The notes below the pieces were generated by a model, which saw nothing but the letters and a program-made list of their open reading frames with translations, did not search any database and was not told the origin of the DNA. Below, piece by piece: positions 56,778 to 64,000 of a stretch of DNA of 64,000 nt. Where the stretch lies: contig NZ_JYLO01000013.1 in assembly GCF_001439845.1 (NCBI RefSeq), positions 124,001-188,000 of the forward strand, given 5' to 3'. Numbering within the stretch: the stretch's first letter is position 1; every line of letters begins with the position of its first letter. A program made the translations under genes and the position numbers. This stretch comes from Pseudomonas lactis. GTDB taxonomy: Bacteria; Pseudomonadota; Gammaproteobacteria; Pseudomonadales; Pseudomonadaceae.

Positions 56778-59700
56778 GGGGCGTTTCTCCAGCAGTTGCG
56801 CGAGTAGGATGACGGCCGTGGACCAGGCTGAAGACCACGGGAACAAACAACAAAGTGGCGATGGTGGCGAAGATCAAGCCGCCGATGACTGCCCGGCCGA
56901 GCGGGGCGTTCTGCTCCTCGGAAATCGCCAGGGGCAGCATGCCGATGATCATCGCCAGGGCGGTCATGCACACCGGGCGAAAGCGTGTGTAGCCCGCTTC
57001 CAGCGCGGCTTTCAACGCATCGCCATGTTCGGCCAGACGCTCACGGCAGAAGCTCACCACCAGGATCGAGTTGGCGGTGGCCACGCCCATGCACAAGATG
57101 GCGCCGGTGAGTGCTGGCACCGACAACGAGGTGCCACTGAGGAACAGCATCCACACGATGCCCGCCAATGCTGCCGGCAACGCCGTGATGATCACAAAGG
57201 GGTCGGCCCATGACTGGAAGTTGACCACGATCAGCAAGTAGATCAGCACCACCGCGCCGAGCAGCCCGAAGCTCAAACCACTGAACGCCTCATGCAGCGC
57301 ATCGATCTGCCCGTGCAGGCTGATGTTCGCGCCTTTGGGACGCATGGACGCCGTGTCATCCAGCACTTTTTGCACATCGCGGGCCACACCGCCGAGGTCG
57401 CGGCCTTGCACGTTAGCGTACAGGTCCAGGGTCGGTTCGATGTTGTAGTGGGTCACCACGGCCGGGCTTTGTACCCGGGAGATGGTTGCCACGCCGCCGA
57501 GGATTTGCGCCTGCCCGTTTGCCCCCGTCACCGGCAGCGCTTCCAGGGACGGCAAGCTGTCGAGGCGGTATTGCGGGGTGGCAGCGACTATGGAATAAGA
57601 CACGCCGTTGGCCGGGTTGAGCCAGAAGGTCGGCGCGGTTTGCGAGCTGCCGGCGAGGGAGGCGACCATGCTGTTGGTGACATCACGCTCGGTAATGCCC
57701 AGGCCGTTGGCGCGCATACGGTCCACGTTTACTTGCAGCGAGGGGTAGCCGGTGGACTGCTGGATACGCAGGTCGGCAATCCCCGGTACATGCTGCAAGC
57801 GCCGTTCAAGTTCGACGGCATAAGCGCGGTTTTCTGCGTCATTGCGCCCGGAGATTTTGACGTCCAGCGGGGCGGGGGCGCCGAAGTTGAGGATCTGGCT
57901 GCTGATGTCGGCGGGCAGGAACGCAAAGTGGCTGCCGGGGAAACTTTGCGGCAGGGCTTCGCGCAGTTTTTTCACATAGTCGGCGGTGGGTGCGTGGTGC
58001 GTTTTCAAGCTGACTTGAATATCGCCATCCTGCGGGCCGATGGTGCCGCTGCTGCTGTAGGCCATGTCGATGCCGCTGAGCGGAATGCCAATATTGTCGA
58101 CGATGGTGTCCAGTTCTTCGGCCGGGATGACCTCGCGGATCCGCGCTTCGATGCGGTCGAACGCCGCGGCGCTTTCCTCGATGCGCGTGCCCAGGGGCAA
58201 GCGCACATGCAGGGCCAAGGCACCCGCATCGGTGGCCGGAAAAAAGTCCTGGCCCAGGCTCGGCAACAACAGGAACGACGCGAGTACGCAGGCCAGGAAC
58301 CCGACAATGAAGCGCTTGCGTGCGCCCAGTGCCAGCGTCAGCAGGCCATGGTAGGTGTCGCGGACATTGGAAAAGTGCCGCTCGAATCCCTGTTGAAAAT
58401 TCAGCACCGATTGCAGCAATGCATTACGTGGTTTCAGGTGCTGTTCGCCCTCGTGGTGGTTGATGAATGCATCTTCCGGATGATGCCCAGCGCCTGACTC
58501 CGGCCGATGTGGTTTGAGCAAAAACATCGCCAGCGTCGGCACCAGGGTGCGCGAGAGAATGAACGAACTGGCCATGGCGAAGATCACCGCCAATGCCATC
58601 GGCCGGAACAGATAACCGGCAATGCCTTGCAGCAAAAACATCGGCACGAACACGATGCAGATGCACAGCAGTGAGACGAACGCCGGGCCGACGATTTGCG
58701 CGGCGCCGTCGAGAATCGCGGTCTTCACCGTCTTACCTTGCTCCAGGTGCCAGTTGATGTTTTCGATGGTCACCGTGGCGTCATCCACAAGGATGCCCAC
58801 GGCCAACGCCAGCCCGCCCAGCGTCATGACGTTGAGGGTTTGCCCGCTGACGGCCAACAGCGCGATGGCCGAAAGCACCGCCAGGGGAATCGAGGCGGCG
58901 ATGATCAAGGTCGAGCGCCAACTGCCAAGAAACAACAGGATCATTGCACTGGTAAGCAGGGCGGCAATGATGCCTTCCTGGGCCACGCTGCCCACCGACT
59001 GTTTGACGAACACTGAGGCATCGCCCAGCAGCGAGGTTTTCAATGACGGCGGCAGGGTTTCGTTGATGCGCGGCAGCATCTGGCGGATACCGTCGATGAT
59101 CGACAGCGTGGAAATGCTGCCGTTTTTCAGCGCCGGCATGAGCACGGCGCGATGGCCGTCGACCCGCACGATGTTGGTTTGCGGCGGTGAACCGTCGCGC
59201 ACGTGGGCCACTTGGCCGATGGTGATCAGCGCCCCGTCGACGGTCTTGATCGGCAAGTCGTTGAGCTCATCAATGGCCTTGGGGCTGTTGTTGAGCAGGA
59301 TCGTGTATTCGTTGGGCCCCAGCTTGGCGGTGCCCACCGGAATGATCTGGTTCTGCAGCGCCAGGGCATTGCCCACATCCTGGGCCGACAAGCCTTTGGC
59401 GGCGAGGGCTTGGGGGTCGAGGTCGAGCGTAATCTGCCGCTGCTTGCCGCCCATCGGCGTGGGCATGGCCAGGCCGGGCAGGGCGCTTAAGGGCAGGCGG
59501 ATATTGTTCTGCACCAGGTCACGAATTCTGGCTTCCGAAAGGCTGGGGCTGGAGAACGCCATTTGCAGGATCGGCACCGTGGAGGCGCTGTAGTTGAGGA
59601 TCAGCGGCGGGGTGATGCCCGGTGGCATTTGCTTGAGCACGGTTTGTGACACCGCCGTGACCTGGGCATTGGCGGTACGGATGTCCACGCCAGGCTGGAA

Positions 59701-59988
59701 GAAGATCTTGACGATGCCCATGCCGGGCAACGATTGCGACTCGATGTGTTCGATGTCGTTGACGGTGGTGCTCAGGGAGCGTTCGTAGGTGTAGATCACC
59801 CGGCCGGCCATGGCGTCCGGGGACAGGCCGTTGTACTGCCAGACCACGGCGACCACGGGAATGCCGATATCGGGAAAAACATCCGTGGGCGTGCGCAGGG
59901 CCGCCATCGGCCCGATGATGCAGATGAATATAGCCAGCACGATGAAGGTGTACGGCTTGTGCAGTGCGGTCTTTACCAGCCCGAGCAT
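56767..59988 (-). CDS. RND-family efflux pump permease
   Basis: This is a 1073-residue inner membrane pump with 12 predicted helices and two large periplasmic loops (about 35-335 and 565-870). The helix 4 proton-relay aspartates are present in LAVGILVDDATVTIENI (about 405-420). The N-terminus TPTDVFPDIGIPVVAVVWQY and EHIESQSLPGMGIVKIFFQP are typical of HAE/AcrB-like pumps. The ATG at 59986-59988 with GGAGACTC upstream is preferred over a start 21 codons earlier. The gene order pump-adaptor-outer membrane factor is unusual; adaptor-first is more common. Substrate unknown. Confidence 0.92.
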   Translation of the reverse strand: MLGLVKTALHKPYTFIVLAIFICIIGPMAALRTPTDVFPDIGIPVVAVVWQYNGLSPDAMAGRVIYTYERSLSTTVNDIEHIESQSLPGMGIVKIFFQPGVDIRTANAQVTAVSQTVLKQMPPGITPPLILNYSASTVPILQMAFSSPSLSEARIRDLVQNNIRLPLSALPGLAMPTPMGGKQRQITLDLDPQALAAKGLSAQDVGNALALQNQIIPVGTAKLGPNEYTILLNNSPKAIDELNDLPIKTVDGALITIGQVAHVRDGSPPQTNIVRVDGHRAVLMPALKNGSISTLSIIDGIRQMLPRINETLPPSLKTSLLGDASVFVKQSVGSVAQEGIIAALLTSAMILLFLGSWRSTLIIAASIPLAVLSAIALLAVSGQTLNVMTLGGLALAVGILVDDATVTIENINWHLEQGKTVKTAILDGAAQIVGPAFVSLLCICIVFVPMFLLQGIAGYLFRPMALAVIFAMASSFILSRTLVPTLAMFLLKPHRPESGAGHHPEDAFINHHEGEQHLKPRNALLQSVLNFQQGFERHFSNVRDTYHGLLTLALGARKRFIVGFLACVLASFLLLPSLGQDFFPATDAGALALHVRLPLGTRIEESAAAFDRIEARIREVIPAEELDTIVDNIGIPLSGIDMAYSSSGTIGPQDGDIQVSLKTHHAPTADYVKKLREALPQSFPGSHFAFLPADISSQILNFGAPAPLDVKISGRNDAENRAYAVELERRLQHVPGIADLRIQQSTGYPSLQVNVDRMRANGLGITERDVTNSMVASLAGSSQTAPTFWLNPANGVSYSIVAATPQYRLDSLPSLEALPVTGANGQAQILGGVATISRVQSPAVVTHYNIEPTLDLYANVQGRDLGGVARDVQKVLDDTASMRPKGANISLHGQIDALHEAFSGLSFGLLGAVVLIYLLIVVNFQSWADPFVIITALPAALAGIVWMLFLSGTSLSVPALTGAILCMGVATANSILVVSFCRERLAEHGDALKAALEAGYTRFRPVCMTALAMIIGMLPLAISEEQNAPLGRAVIGGLIFATIATLLFVPVVFSLVHGRHPTRATAGETPHVA

Positions 59989-60194
59989 GCGTGAGTCTCC
60001 GAGAAGAGCAGGATTGCAAACCCCGGCAGTCTTGCCCGACCCACCTAACACGCACCTTTCAGCCAGGTGAAGGAAGTTTTAGTTAACGGCTGAAGATCCT
60101 TTCATAGGGATTCATTTGTTCCAGGAGAGGCGGCTGATCAAGCTTGTCAGTCATCGGATACGACCTTTTCATTCATGCCCTTTGGAGCGCTGTC

Positions 60195-60605
60195 ATGTCA
60201 CTTAAACCATTGTTGTTAGTTCCCGTCCTTGGCTTTGTCTGCTTTCTATCGGCATGCGCCGGCCCGATCCCCAAGGCGGACCCCAGCCAAGCCTGGATCG
60301 GCTTGCAGGAAGAAGCGCCGAATGACCTGATGGCCGAGCGTGTCGATGGCAAACGTGTGGACGATGGGCGCTATTTTGAAGTGACCCCGGGGGACCATCG
60401 CCTGGATGTGACCTTATTTGAAGACGAGCCGGGTGACGACAACCAGCAGGACTGCCAGGGCCGCATCGAGTACAAGCATTTCAAGGCGGGTGAGCACTAC
60501 ACCCTGGTGGAGTCGAGCCTGGGCACCACGGTGCGCGCGTCCCTTGAGGACGGCCACGGCAAGGAAATTGCCGCGACCCAGGACTTCAATTGCATGCCTG
60601 GCTAG
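60195..60605 (+). CDS. Small hypothetical lipoprotein
   Basis: This 136-residue protein has a signal peptide and lipobox LSAC (Cys about residue 21), so it should be a lipid-anchored envelope protein. The mature part has YFEVTPGDHRLDVTLFEDEP and later HFKAGEHYTLVESSLGTTVR, a beta-rich pattern like PEGA-type extracytoplasmic domains. A second cysteine pair (QDCQGR, FNCMPG) could form a disulfide. I do not know a function. Its stop codon overlaps that of the convergent 53-residue gene. Confidence 0.7.
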   Translation: MSLKPLLLVPVLGFVCFLSACAGPIPKADPSQAWIGLQEEAPNDLMAERVDGKRVDDGRYFEVTPGDHRLDVTLFEDEPGDDNQQDCQGRIEYKHFKAGEHYTLVESSLGTTVRASLEDGHGKEIAATQDFNCMPG

Positions 60606-60763
60606 GCGTGATGCGCCGTCGTCTTGCGTGGCTCGGCGGGTTCAGCAGGTTTGACGTGGGGGTGATGATGCCGGCGCGTCACGCGCATGACCCCCCACAG
60701 CATGGCGGCGGCGACGGCCAGCCAACCACAGATCAACAGGAAAATCGTTGTCGCAAGGCTCAT
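60602..60763 (-). CDS. 53-residue single-pass membrane protein with His-rich tail
   Basis: The ATG at 60761-60763 has a very strong AAAGGAGG ribosome site. Residues 4-27 (ATTIFLLICGWLAVAAAMLW) form one membrane helix, followed by a basic, histidine-rich tail (VTRRHHHPHVKP and a final HHA). No family is recognised. Its stop overlaps the lipoprotein gene stop by 4 bases, tail to tail, so transcripts of the two genes would be antisense at their ends. Histidine clusters could bind metal. Confidence 0.62.
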   Translation of the reverse strand: MSLATTIFLLICGWLAVAAAMLWGVMRVTRRHHHPHVKPAEPAEPRKTTAHHA

Positions 60764-60928
60764 TCGGGCCTCCTTTCGCCCACTTGGGGCACACACAGTC
60801 TTCTCAATGGACAGTCTAGTCAGCTGACGGTTGCCTGCTATTGACCAATGGTCGAGTCCGTCCAACTTGTTTGCTCTATCGTCACCGCTTTATTGCACGC
60901 GTCGGCTATAGATATCTTGCGCCGCCCC

Positions 60929-61029
60929 CTGTAGGAGCGAGCTTGCTCGCGAAAAACGTCAACGATGACGCAGGCTTCCTGAATAAACGCGGCGCCTGTA
61001 AGTTTTTCGCGAGCAAGCTCGCTCCTACG
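60929..61029. repeat. REPIN, CTGTAGGAGCGAGCTTGCTC type
   Basis: An inverted REP pair of about 101 bases with spacer CGTCAACGATGACGC, one base different from its sister copies at 12714, 36811 and 44186. It lies immediately upstream of the C39-like lipoprotein gene. Confidence 0.9.
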
Positions 61030-61088
61030 GGATAGAGAAAGCGCGATTGGGCTATGATCGGGGCCTTTACCGGCAGTTGATCAAGAGA

Positions 61089-61763
61089 GTGAAAAAATTG
61101 CGCTTACGGTCGAACCTTAAAACTTCCTTGCTACTGGCCGTTGCCCTCGGGTTGGCGGCCTGTTCCAGCAACACTCCATCGAAACTGCCTGGCTTGCCCG
61201 AGCGCGTCGAACTCAATGGCGTGCCGACCTTTCGCAGTGAGGCTTATCAGAGCGGTCCTACGGCACTTGCCAGCATGCTGTCGCAACAAGGCGTTGTCAT
61301 GACACCGGGTTTGCTTGATAAGCCGCTGCGCCTGCCCGGCGCCGAGGCGGGCCTTGAGCGCAACATGCAGGTGCTGGCGCGTGAGTACGGGCTGATGGTG
61401 TACCCATTGGAGGCCAAGCTGACCGCCGTGCTGGCGCAGGTGGCGGCGGGTTACCCGGTGATGGCGCGGATCAACGCCAGCTATTGGTCCGGGGCGCGTT
61501 ATGTCGTGGTGGTGGGGTTCAACCAGCAGAAGAGTACGGTGCTGTTGCGCTCAGGCAATGAGCGCCGCTTGAGCATGAGCTTCAGCGACTTTGAGTCGGC
61601 GTGGAAGGGCGCGGGCCATTGGGCCATCCTGACCCAGCGCCCGAGCCAGTTGCCGGCCAATGTGGACGCGCAGCGCTGGCGCGATGCGGCCAATGCCACG
61701 GCCCAGGCGGGGCAGGAGCAAGCGGCGGCCCAAGCGCTCAAGGTGTTGGCAGAGAAGAAGTGA
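61089..61763 (+). CDS. C39-peptidase-like lipoprotein lacking catalytic Cys and His
   Basis: This 224-residue protein begins at a GTG (61089); the signal peptide has lipobox LAAC (Cys25). The domain from about 45 to 185 resembles bacteriocin-type C39 cysteine peptidases: FRSEAYQSGPTALASMLSQQ (49-68) and GARYVVVVGFNQQKSTVLLR (135-154). In active members the first motif has Cys before GP and the second a His before the YVVVVG strand. Here these are Ser55 and Arg137. So it is probably a non-peptidase binding or assembly lipoprotein. The C-terminal 30 residues are Ala/Gln/Lys-rich and helical. Confidence 0.72.
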   Translation: MKKLRLRSNLKTSLLLAVALGLAACSSNTPSKLPGLPERVELNGVPTFRSEAYQSGPTALASMLSQQGVVMTPGLLDKPLRLPGAEAGLERNMQVLAREYGLMVYPLEAKLTAVLAQVAAGYPVMARINASYWSGARYVVVVGFNQQKSTVLLRSGNERRLSMSFSDFESAWKGAGHWAILTQRPSQLPANVDAQRWRDAANATAQAGQEQAAAQALKVLAEKK

Positions 61764-61772
61764 AACTCAAAT

Positions 61773-61860
61773 GTGGGAGCGGGCTTGCTCGCGAAGGCGC
61801 AGTGTCAGTCGCTGAATGCTTAGGCTGACCCACCGCATTCGCGAGCAAGCCCGCTCCCAC
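61773..61860. repeat. REPIN, GTGGGAGCGGGCTTGCTCGC type
   Basis: An inverted REP pair of about 88 bases between the convergent C39-like and pbpG genes, closely matching the copy at 33795. Confidence 0.9.
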
Positions 61861-61874
61861 ACTAAAATCGCTGT

Positions 61875-62798
61875 TTATCGACGTACTTCCGTAGCGGTCG
61901 CTCGATTCTTGAGGTTTTTATCGGCCTTGTAACGCAGCGCCACATCCGGCACTGCGCCGCCTTTGCCGGTCTCGACCCAGCTACGAATACGGCTGGCATC
62001 GGCAAAATGGGTGAACTTGCCAAAGGCATCCAGGATCACCAGCGACACCGGGCGATTGCCCATGCTCGTCACCAGCACCAGGCAGTGGCCGGCCTGGTTG
62101 GTGAAGCCGGTCTTGGTCAGCTTGATATCCCAGTTGGCGCGGTTGATCAGGTGGTCGGTGTTGGAGAAGCCCAAGGTGTAGTTGGGCTTGCGGAACGACA
62201 CGGTCTTTTCCTTGGTGGTGCTCAGCTGGCTCAGCATCGGGAATTTACGCGCATAGGCCAGCAGCTTGCTCAGGTCGCGGGCGGTGGACACGTTATGGAT
62301 CGACAGGCCGGTGGGCTCCACGTAGTGGGTGCTGGTCATGCCCAAGGACTTGGCCTTGGCGTTCATCGCCGCGATAAAGGCTGCGTAACCGCCAGGATAA
62401 TGGTGGGCCAGGCTCGCAGCGGCGCGGTTTTCCGAAGACATCAGCGCGATCAGCAGCATTTCCTTGCGCGGCATCTGGCTGCCGATCTTCACCCGGGAGA
62501 ACACGCCTTTCATCTCGGGCGTGTCGGTGATGTTGATGTCGATGTACTCGTCCATATTCTGCTTGGCTTCGAGGACGATCAGGCCGGTCATCAGCTTGCT
62601 CACCGAGGCGATAGGTACCACCACGTCGGGGTTGCTGGAATAAATGACTTTATTGGTCTGCAAATCGACCAGCATGGCGCTACCGGAGGCGATCTGCAGC
62701 TTGGAGGCGTCACGCGGGGCCAGGGTGGATTCGGCGGCGTGGGCGAAGGTGCCTGCCAAAGCAAAAAACAGGCTGACAATAGAAAGACGAATTTTCAC
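61875..62798 (-). CDS. pbpG: D-alanyl-D-alanine endopeptidase (PBP7/PbpG-type)
   Basis: This 307-residue penicillin-binding protein trims peptidoglycan cross-links in the periplasm. The signal peptide ends near TFAHAAES (about residue 22). The three active-site motifs are present: S65-V-S-K68 (IASVSKLMTG), SSEN around residue 126, and KTGFTNQAG around residue 215. The start is a GTG at 62796-62798; the frame extends 19 codons upstream without a better start. It is convergent with the C39-like gene. A 155-base AT-rich gap to 62953 follows on its upstream side, likely holding the promoter. Confidence 0.9.
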   Translation of the reverse strand: MKIRLSIVSLFFALAGTFAHAAESTLAPRDASKLQIASGSAMLVDLQTNKVIYSSNPDVVVPIASVSKLMTGLIVLEAKQNMDEYIDINITDTPEMKGVFSRVKIGSQMPRKEMLLIALMSSENRAAASLAHHYPGGYAAFIAAMNAKAKSLGMTSTHYVEPTGLSIHNVSTARDLSKLLAYARKFPMLSQLSTTKEKTVSFRKPNYTLGFSNTDHLINRANWDIKLTKTGFTNQAGHCLVLVTSMGNRPVSLVILDAFGKFTHFADASRIRSWVETGKGGAVPDVALRYKADKNLKNRATATEVRR

Positions 62799-62953
62799 GC
62801 GGATGAACTCGCTAAAAAGTAAGGAAATGCCGTTGTGAAACGGATTTTGTGACAAATGGCGTTACATTTTAGGAGTATGGATCAGAAAGCGATAGAGAGC
62901 CTTTAAATAAAGGCTGTAAGCCGATGATTGGTTAGGCTGTGCCGATTTTAAAC

Positions 62954-63523
62954 CTATGGCTTTGTTATTTTTTCTCGCGTGTCCTCATCGATAAGCTGTC
63001 GAAGTTGCTCAAACAGGGGATCGGCATCGGTGTACTTCTTGCCGTAAGCTAGATTGAACTCGTAATTGAAGCCCGGTGGGTTCTTGCCCTGATTGTGCTG
63101 GAGCAGCGTTTCCAGCTTGTCCAGCGCCTTGACGGCTCTTGCCTCCGCAGACTGTGCGTGCTCATAGTCATCCCAGAGCGCCAATATCTCAGCTTTCAGC
63201 GGCTCATCCAGCGCAGAGGTCAGAAGCACAAGATCGTCTCTCTCTTGCTCGCCCTTGTTGGGAAACGCCGCCTGACTGACTGCTGGGATGTCTCCGTTGA
63301 TGGCCTCCCCCAGATCGTGAATGACGCACATCTTGAGGATCTTCAGCATGTCGGGCTCGGCCAGTTGATCTTCGAAAACAATGGCCATCAGGCAAAGACG
63401 CCAACTGTGTTCCGCCGTGCTTTCGGTGCGCCCGGAAGAGGTGTGTGCACTTCTGAGTACATCCTTGAGTTTTTCCGTTTCGCGGAGGAATTCTAGGCGC
63501 CCTTTGATTTTGTCGATGTTCAT
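62954..63523 (-). CDS. HD-domain phosphohydrolase, YfbR/HDDC2-like (probable 5'-deoxynucleotidase)
   Basis: This 189-residue metal-dependent protein has the HD motif residues in STAEHSWRLCLMA (His about 39), CVIHDLGEAINGDIPAVSQ (His-Asp about 69-70, Glu and Asp following) and a later aspartate in VKALDKLETLLQH. The spacing and the EAINGDIP phrase match YfbR-like 5'-deoxynucleotidases that dephosphorylate dNMPs. The ATG at 63521-63523 is clear. Base composition is lower in G+C than the neighbours by eye, which could reflect transfer. Downstream orientation gives no operon partner. Confidence 0.82.
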   Translation of the reverse strand: MNIDKIKGRLEFLRETEKLKDVLRSAHTSSGRTESTAEHSWRLCLMAIVFEDQLAEPDMLKILKMCVIHDLGEAINGDIPAVSQAAFPNKGEQERDDLVLLTSALDEPLKAEILALWDDYEHAQSAEARAVKALDKLETLLQHNQGKNPPGFNYEFNLAYGKKYTDADPLFEQLRQLIDEDTREKITKP

Positions 63524-63623
63524 GACGTTCTCTGTCTCCAGTGGCGAAGGCTATGCTAGTGGAGTCAGATTAAGCCCGGGTAGTCTGAACGTCCACGCAT
63601 ACAATATGCACAGCGCAGGGCAG

Positions 63624-64000
63624 TCAAAGCGTCTCCACCAAACGCGCCGATGTACCGTCTGAAAGAGGAATACGCGTCCACCGACAGGCGCTCTGGCTGA
63701 TAGGCACAACAAGCGAGTCATTGTGGCCGGTAACGAACTCGATCGCCGGTGGCGCACTGACTTCCCTCCACCCGGTTTCATCCAGGGAGAGCTCCTTGCT
63801 GATGATCTCCGGTGTCGCAAAGCGCCATAGCGAACGCCCCAGCAATTCGCTCACGGGGCTTGCGAACTGGGCTGCGCGGGCAGGGGAGCAAGCCAGCAGA
63901 CGGTGGGTCAGGTCGCACATGAGATGAACGGGCCGTGAGCTTTCCCTGACCAGGCGAGCCAAGGCTTGATCGGCGGCCGCATCAAGGCGGGCGGCGAGCA
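63624..64000 (-). CDS. C-terminal part of an unidentified PAS-like regulatory protein (runs off the window)
   Basis: The frame is open from the right edge to a stop at 63624, about 125 residues. I do not recognise the protein. The visible part has HLMCDLTHRLLACSPARAAQ and LLGRSLWRFATPEIISKELS, which recall a PAS-type sensor segment (aromatic and small residues around a GRSLWRF core). The N-terminal side (LAARLDAAADQALARLV) looks helical. The true start lies outside, so function cannot be judged. It could be a one-component or stress regulator. Confidence 0.5.
   Translation of the reverse strand, partial: LAARLDAAADQALARLVRESSRPVHLMCDLTHRLLACSPARAAQFASPVSELLGRSLWRFATPEIISKELSLDETGWREVSAPPAIEFVTGHNDSLVVPISQSACRWTRIPLSDGTSARLVETL

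Overview
The window comes from a Pseudomonas chromosome, most likely the P. fluorescens group. The evidence is the high G+C content, the pyoverdine block (pvdRT-opmQ, fpvI, pvdA), the bkd operon with its own Lrp-type activator, OprD-type porins, and dense sprinkling with the REP/REPIN palindromes typical of this group. It is core or near-core metabolic chromosome. I see no prophage, integrase, transposase, CRISPR array, tRNA or rRNA. Almost every intergenic gap carries a palindromic repeat.

Layout from left to right. 1-4922: branched-chain-type (Liv/HAAT) ABC transporter with a GntR/FadR-family regulator, all leftward. 5031-12705: an alpha/beta-hydrolase-like pseudoenzyme, then the pyoverdine export/recycling pump opmQ-pvdT-pvdR (leftward), then fpvI sigma factor and pvdA (rightward). 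Two exact PvdS-type promoters and a Fur-box-like site lie in this block. 12879-14929: radical SAM / DNA-metabolism protein pair. 15192-21068: polar amino acid ABC transporter plus Lrp regulator, ornithine cyclodeaminase and a CtlX-like citrulline hydrolase, together a likely citrulline-to-ornithine-to-proline route. 21352-22966: double-GNAT acetyltransferase, a small AT-rich acidic ORFan, and a decayed copy of the acetyltransferase 3' end. 22967-29820: branched-chain amino acid catabolism (ilvE, bkdA1-A2-B-lpdV, bkdR). 29821-30378: a gap with a strikingly structured element. 30379-33775: sulfide/persulfide detoxification (blh, bigR, sqr, TauE-type exporter).

34007-36792: EmrAB-type pump. 36914-44033: uronate use (mutarotase, TRAP transporter, lactonase, uronate dehydrogenase, OprD porin) with a shared palindromic operator. 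44310-45536: CopCD. 45653-54081: reductive pyrimidine degradation (TetR/RutR-type regulator, PreA, PreT, dihydropyrimidinase, NCS1 permease, N-carbamoyl-beta-alanine amidase). 54209-59988: RND tripartite efflux operon. 60195-64000: a lipoprotein, a 53-residue membrane protein, a C39-like lipoprotein that has lost its catalytic residues, PBP7-type endopeptidase, an HD-domain nucleotidase and the C-terminal part of an unidentified protein.

The main theme is modular catabolism: each pathway sits with its own uptake system and regulator (citrulline/arginine, branched-chain amino acids, uronates, pyrimidines), plus iron acquisition, export and sulfide defence. Points most worth a second look are the pseudoknot plus three-way-junction element at 30074-30250, the shared operators in the citrulline and uronate regulons, the missing fpvR beside fpvI, two catalytically dead enzyme relatives, and the insertion scar behind the GNAT gene. 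Coordinates of short motifs were counted by eye and could be off by one base. Nothing here was checked against a database.
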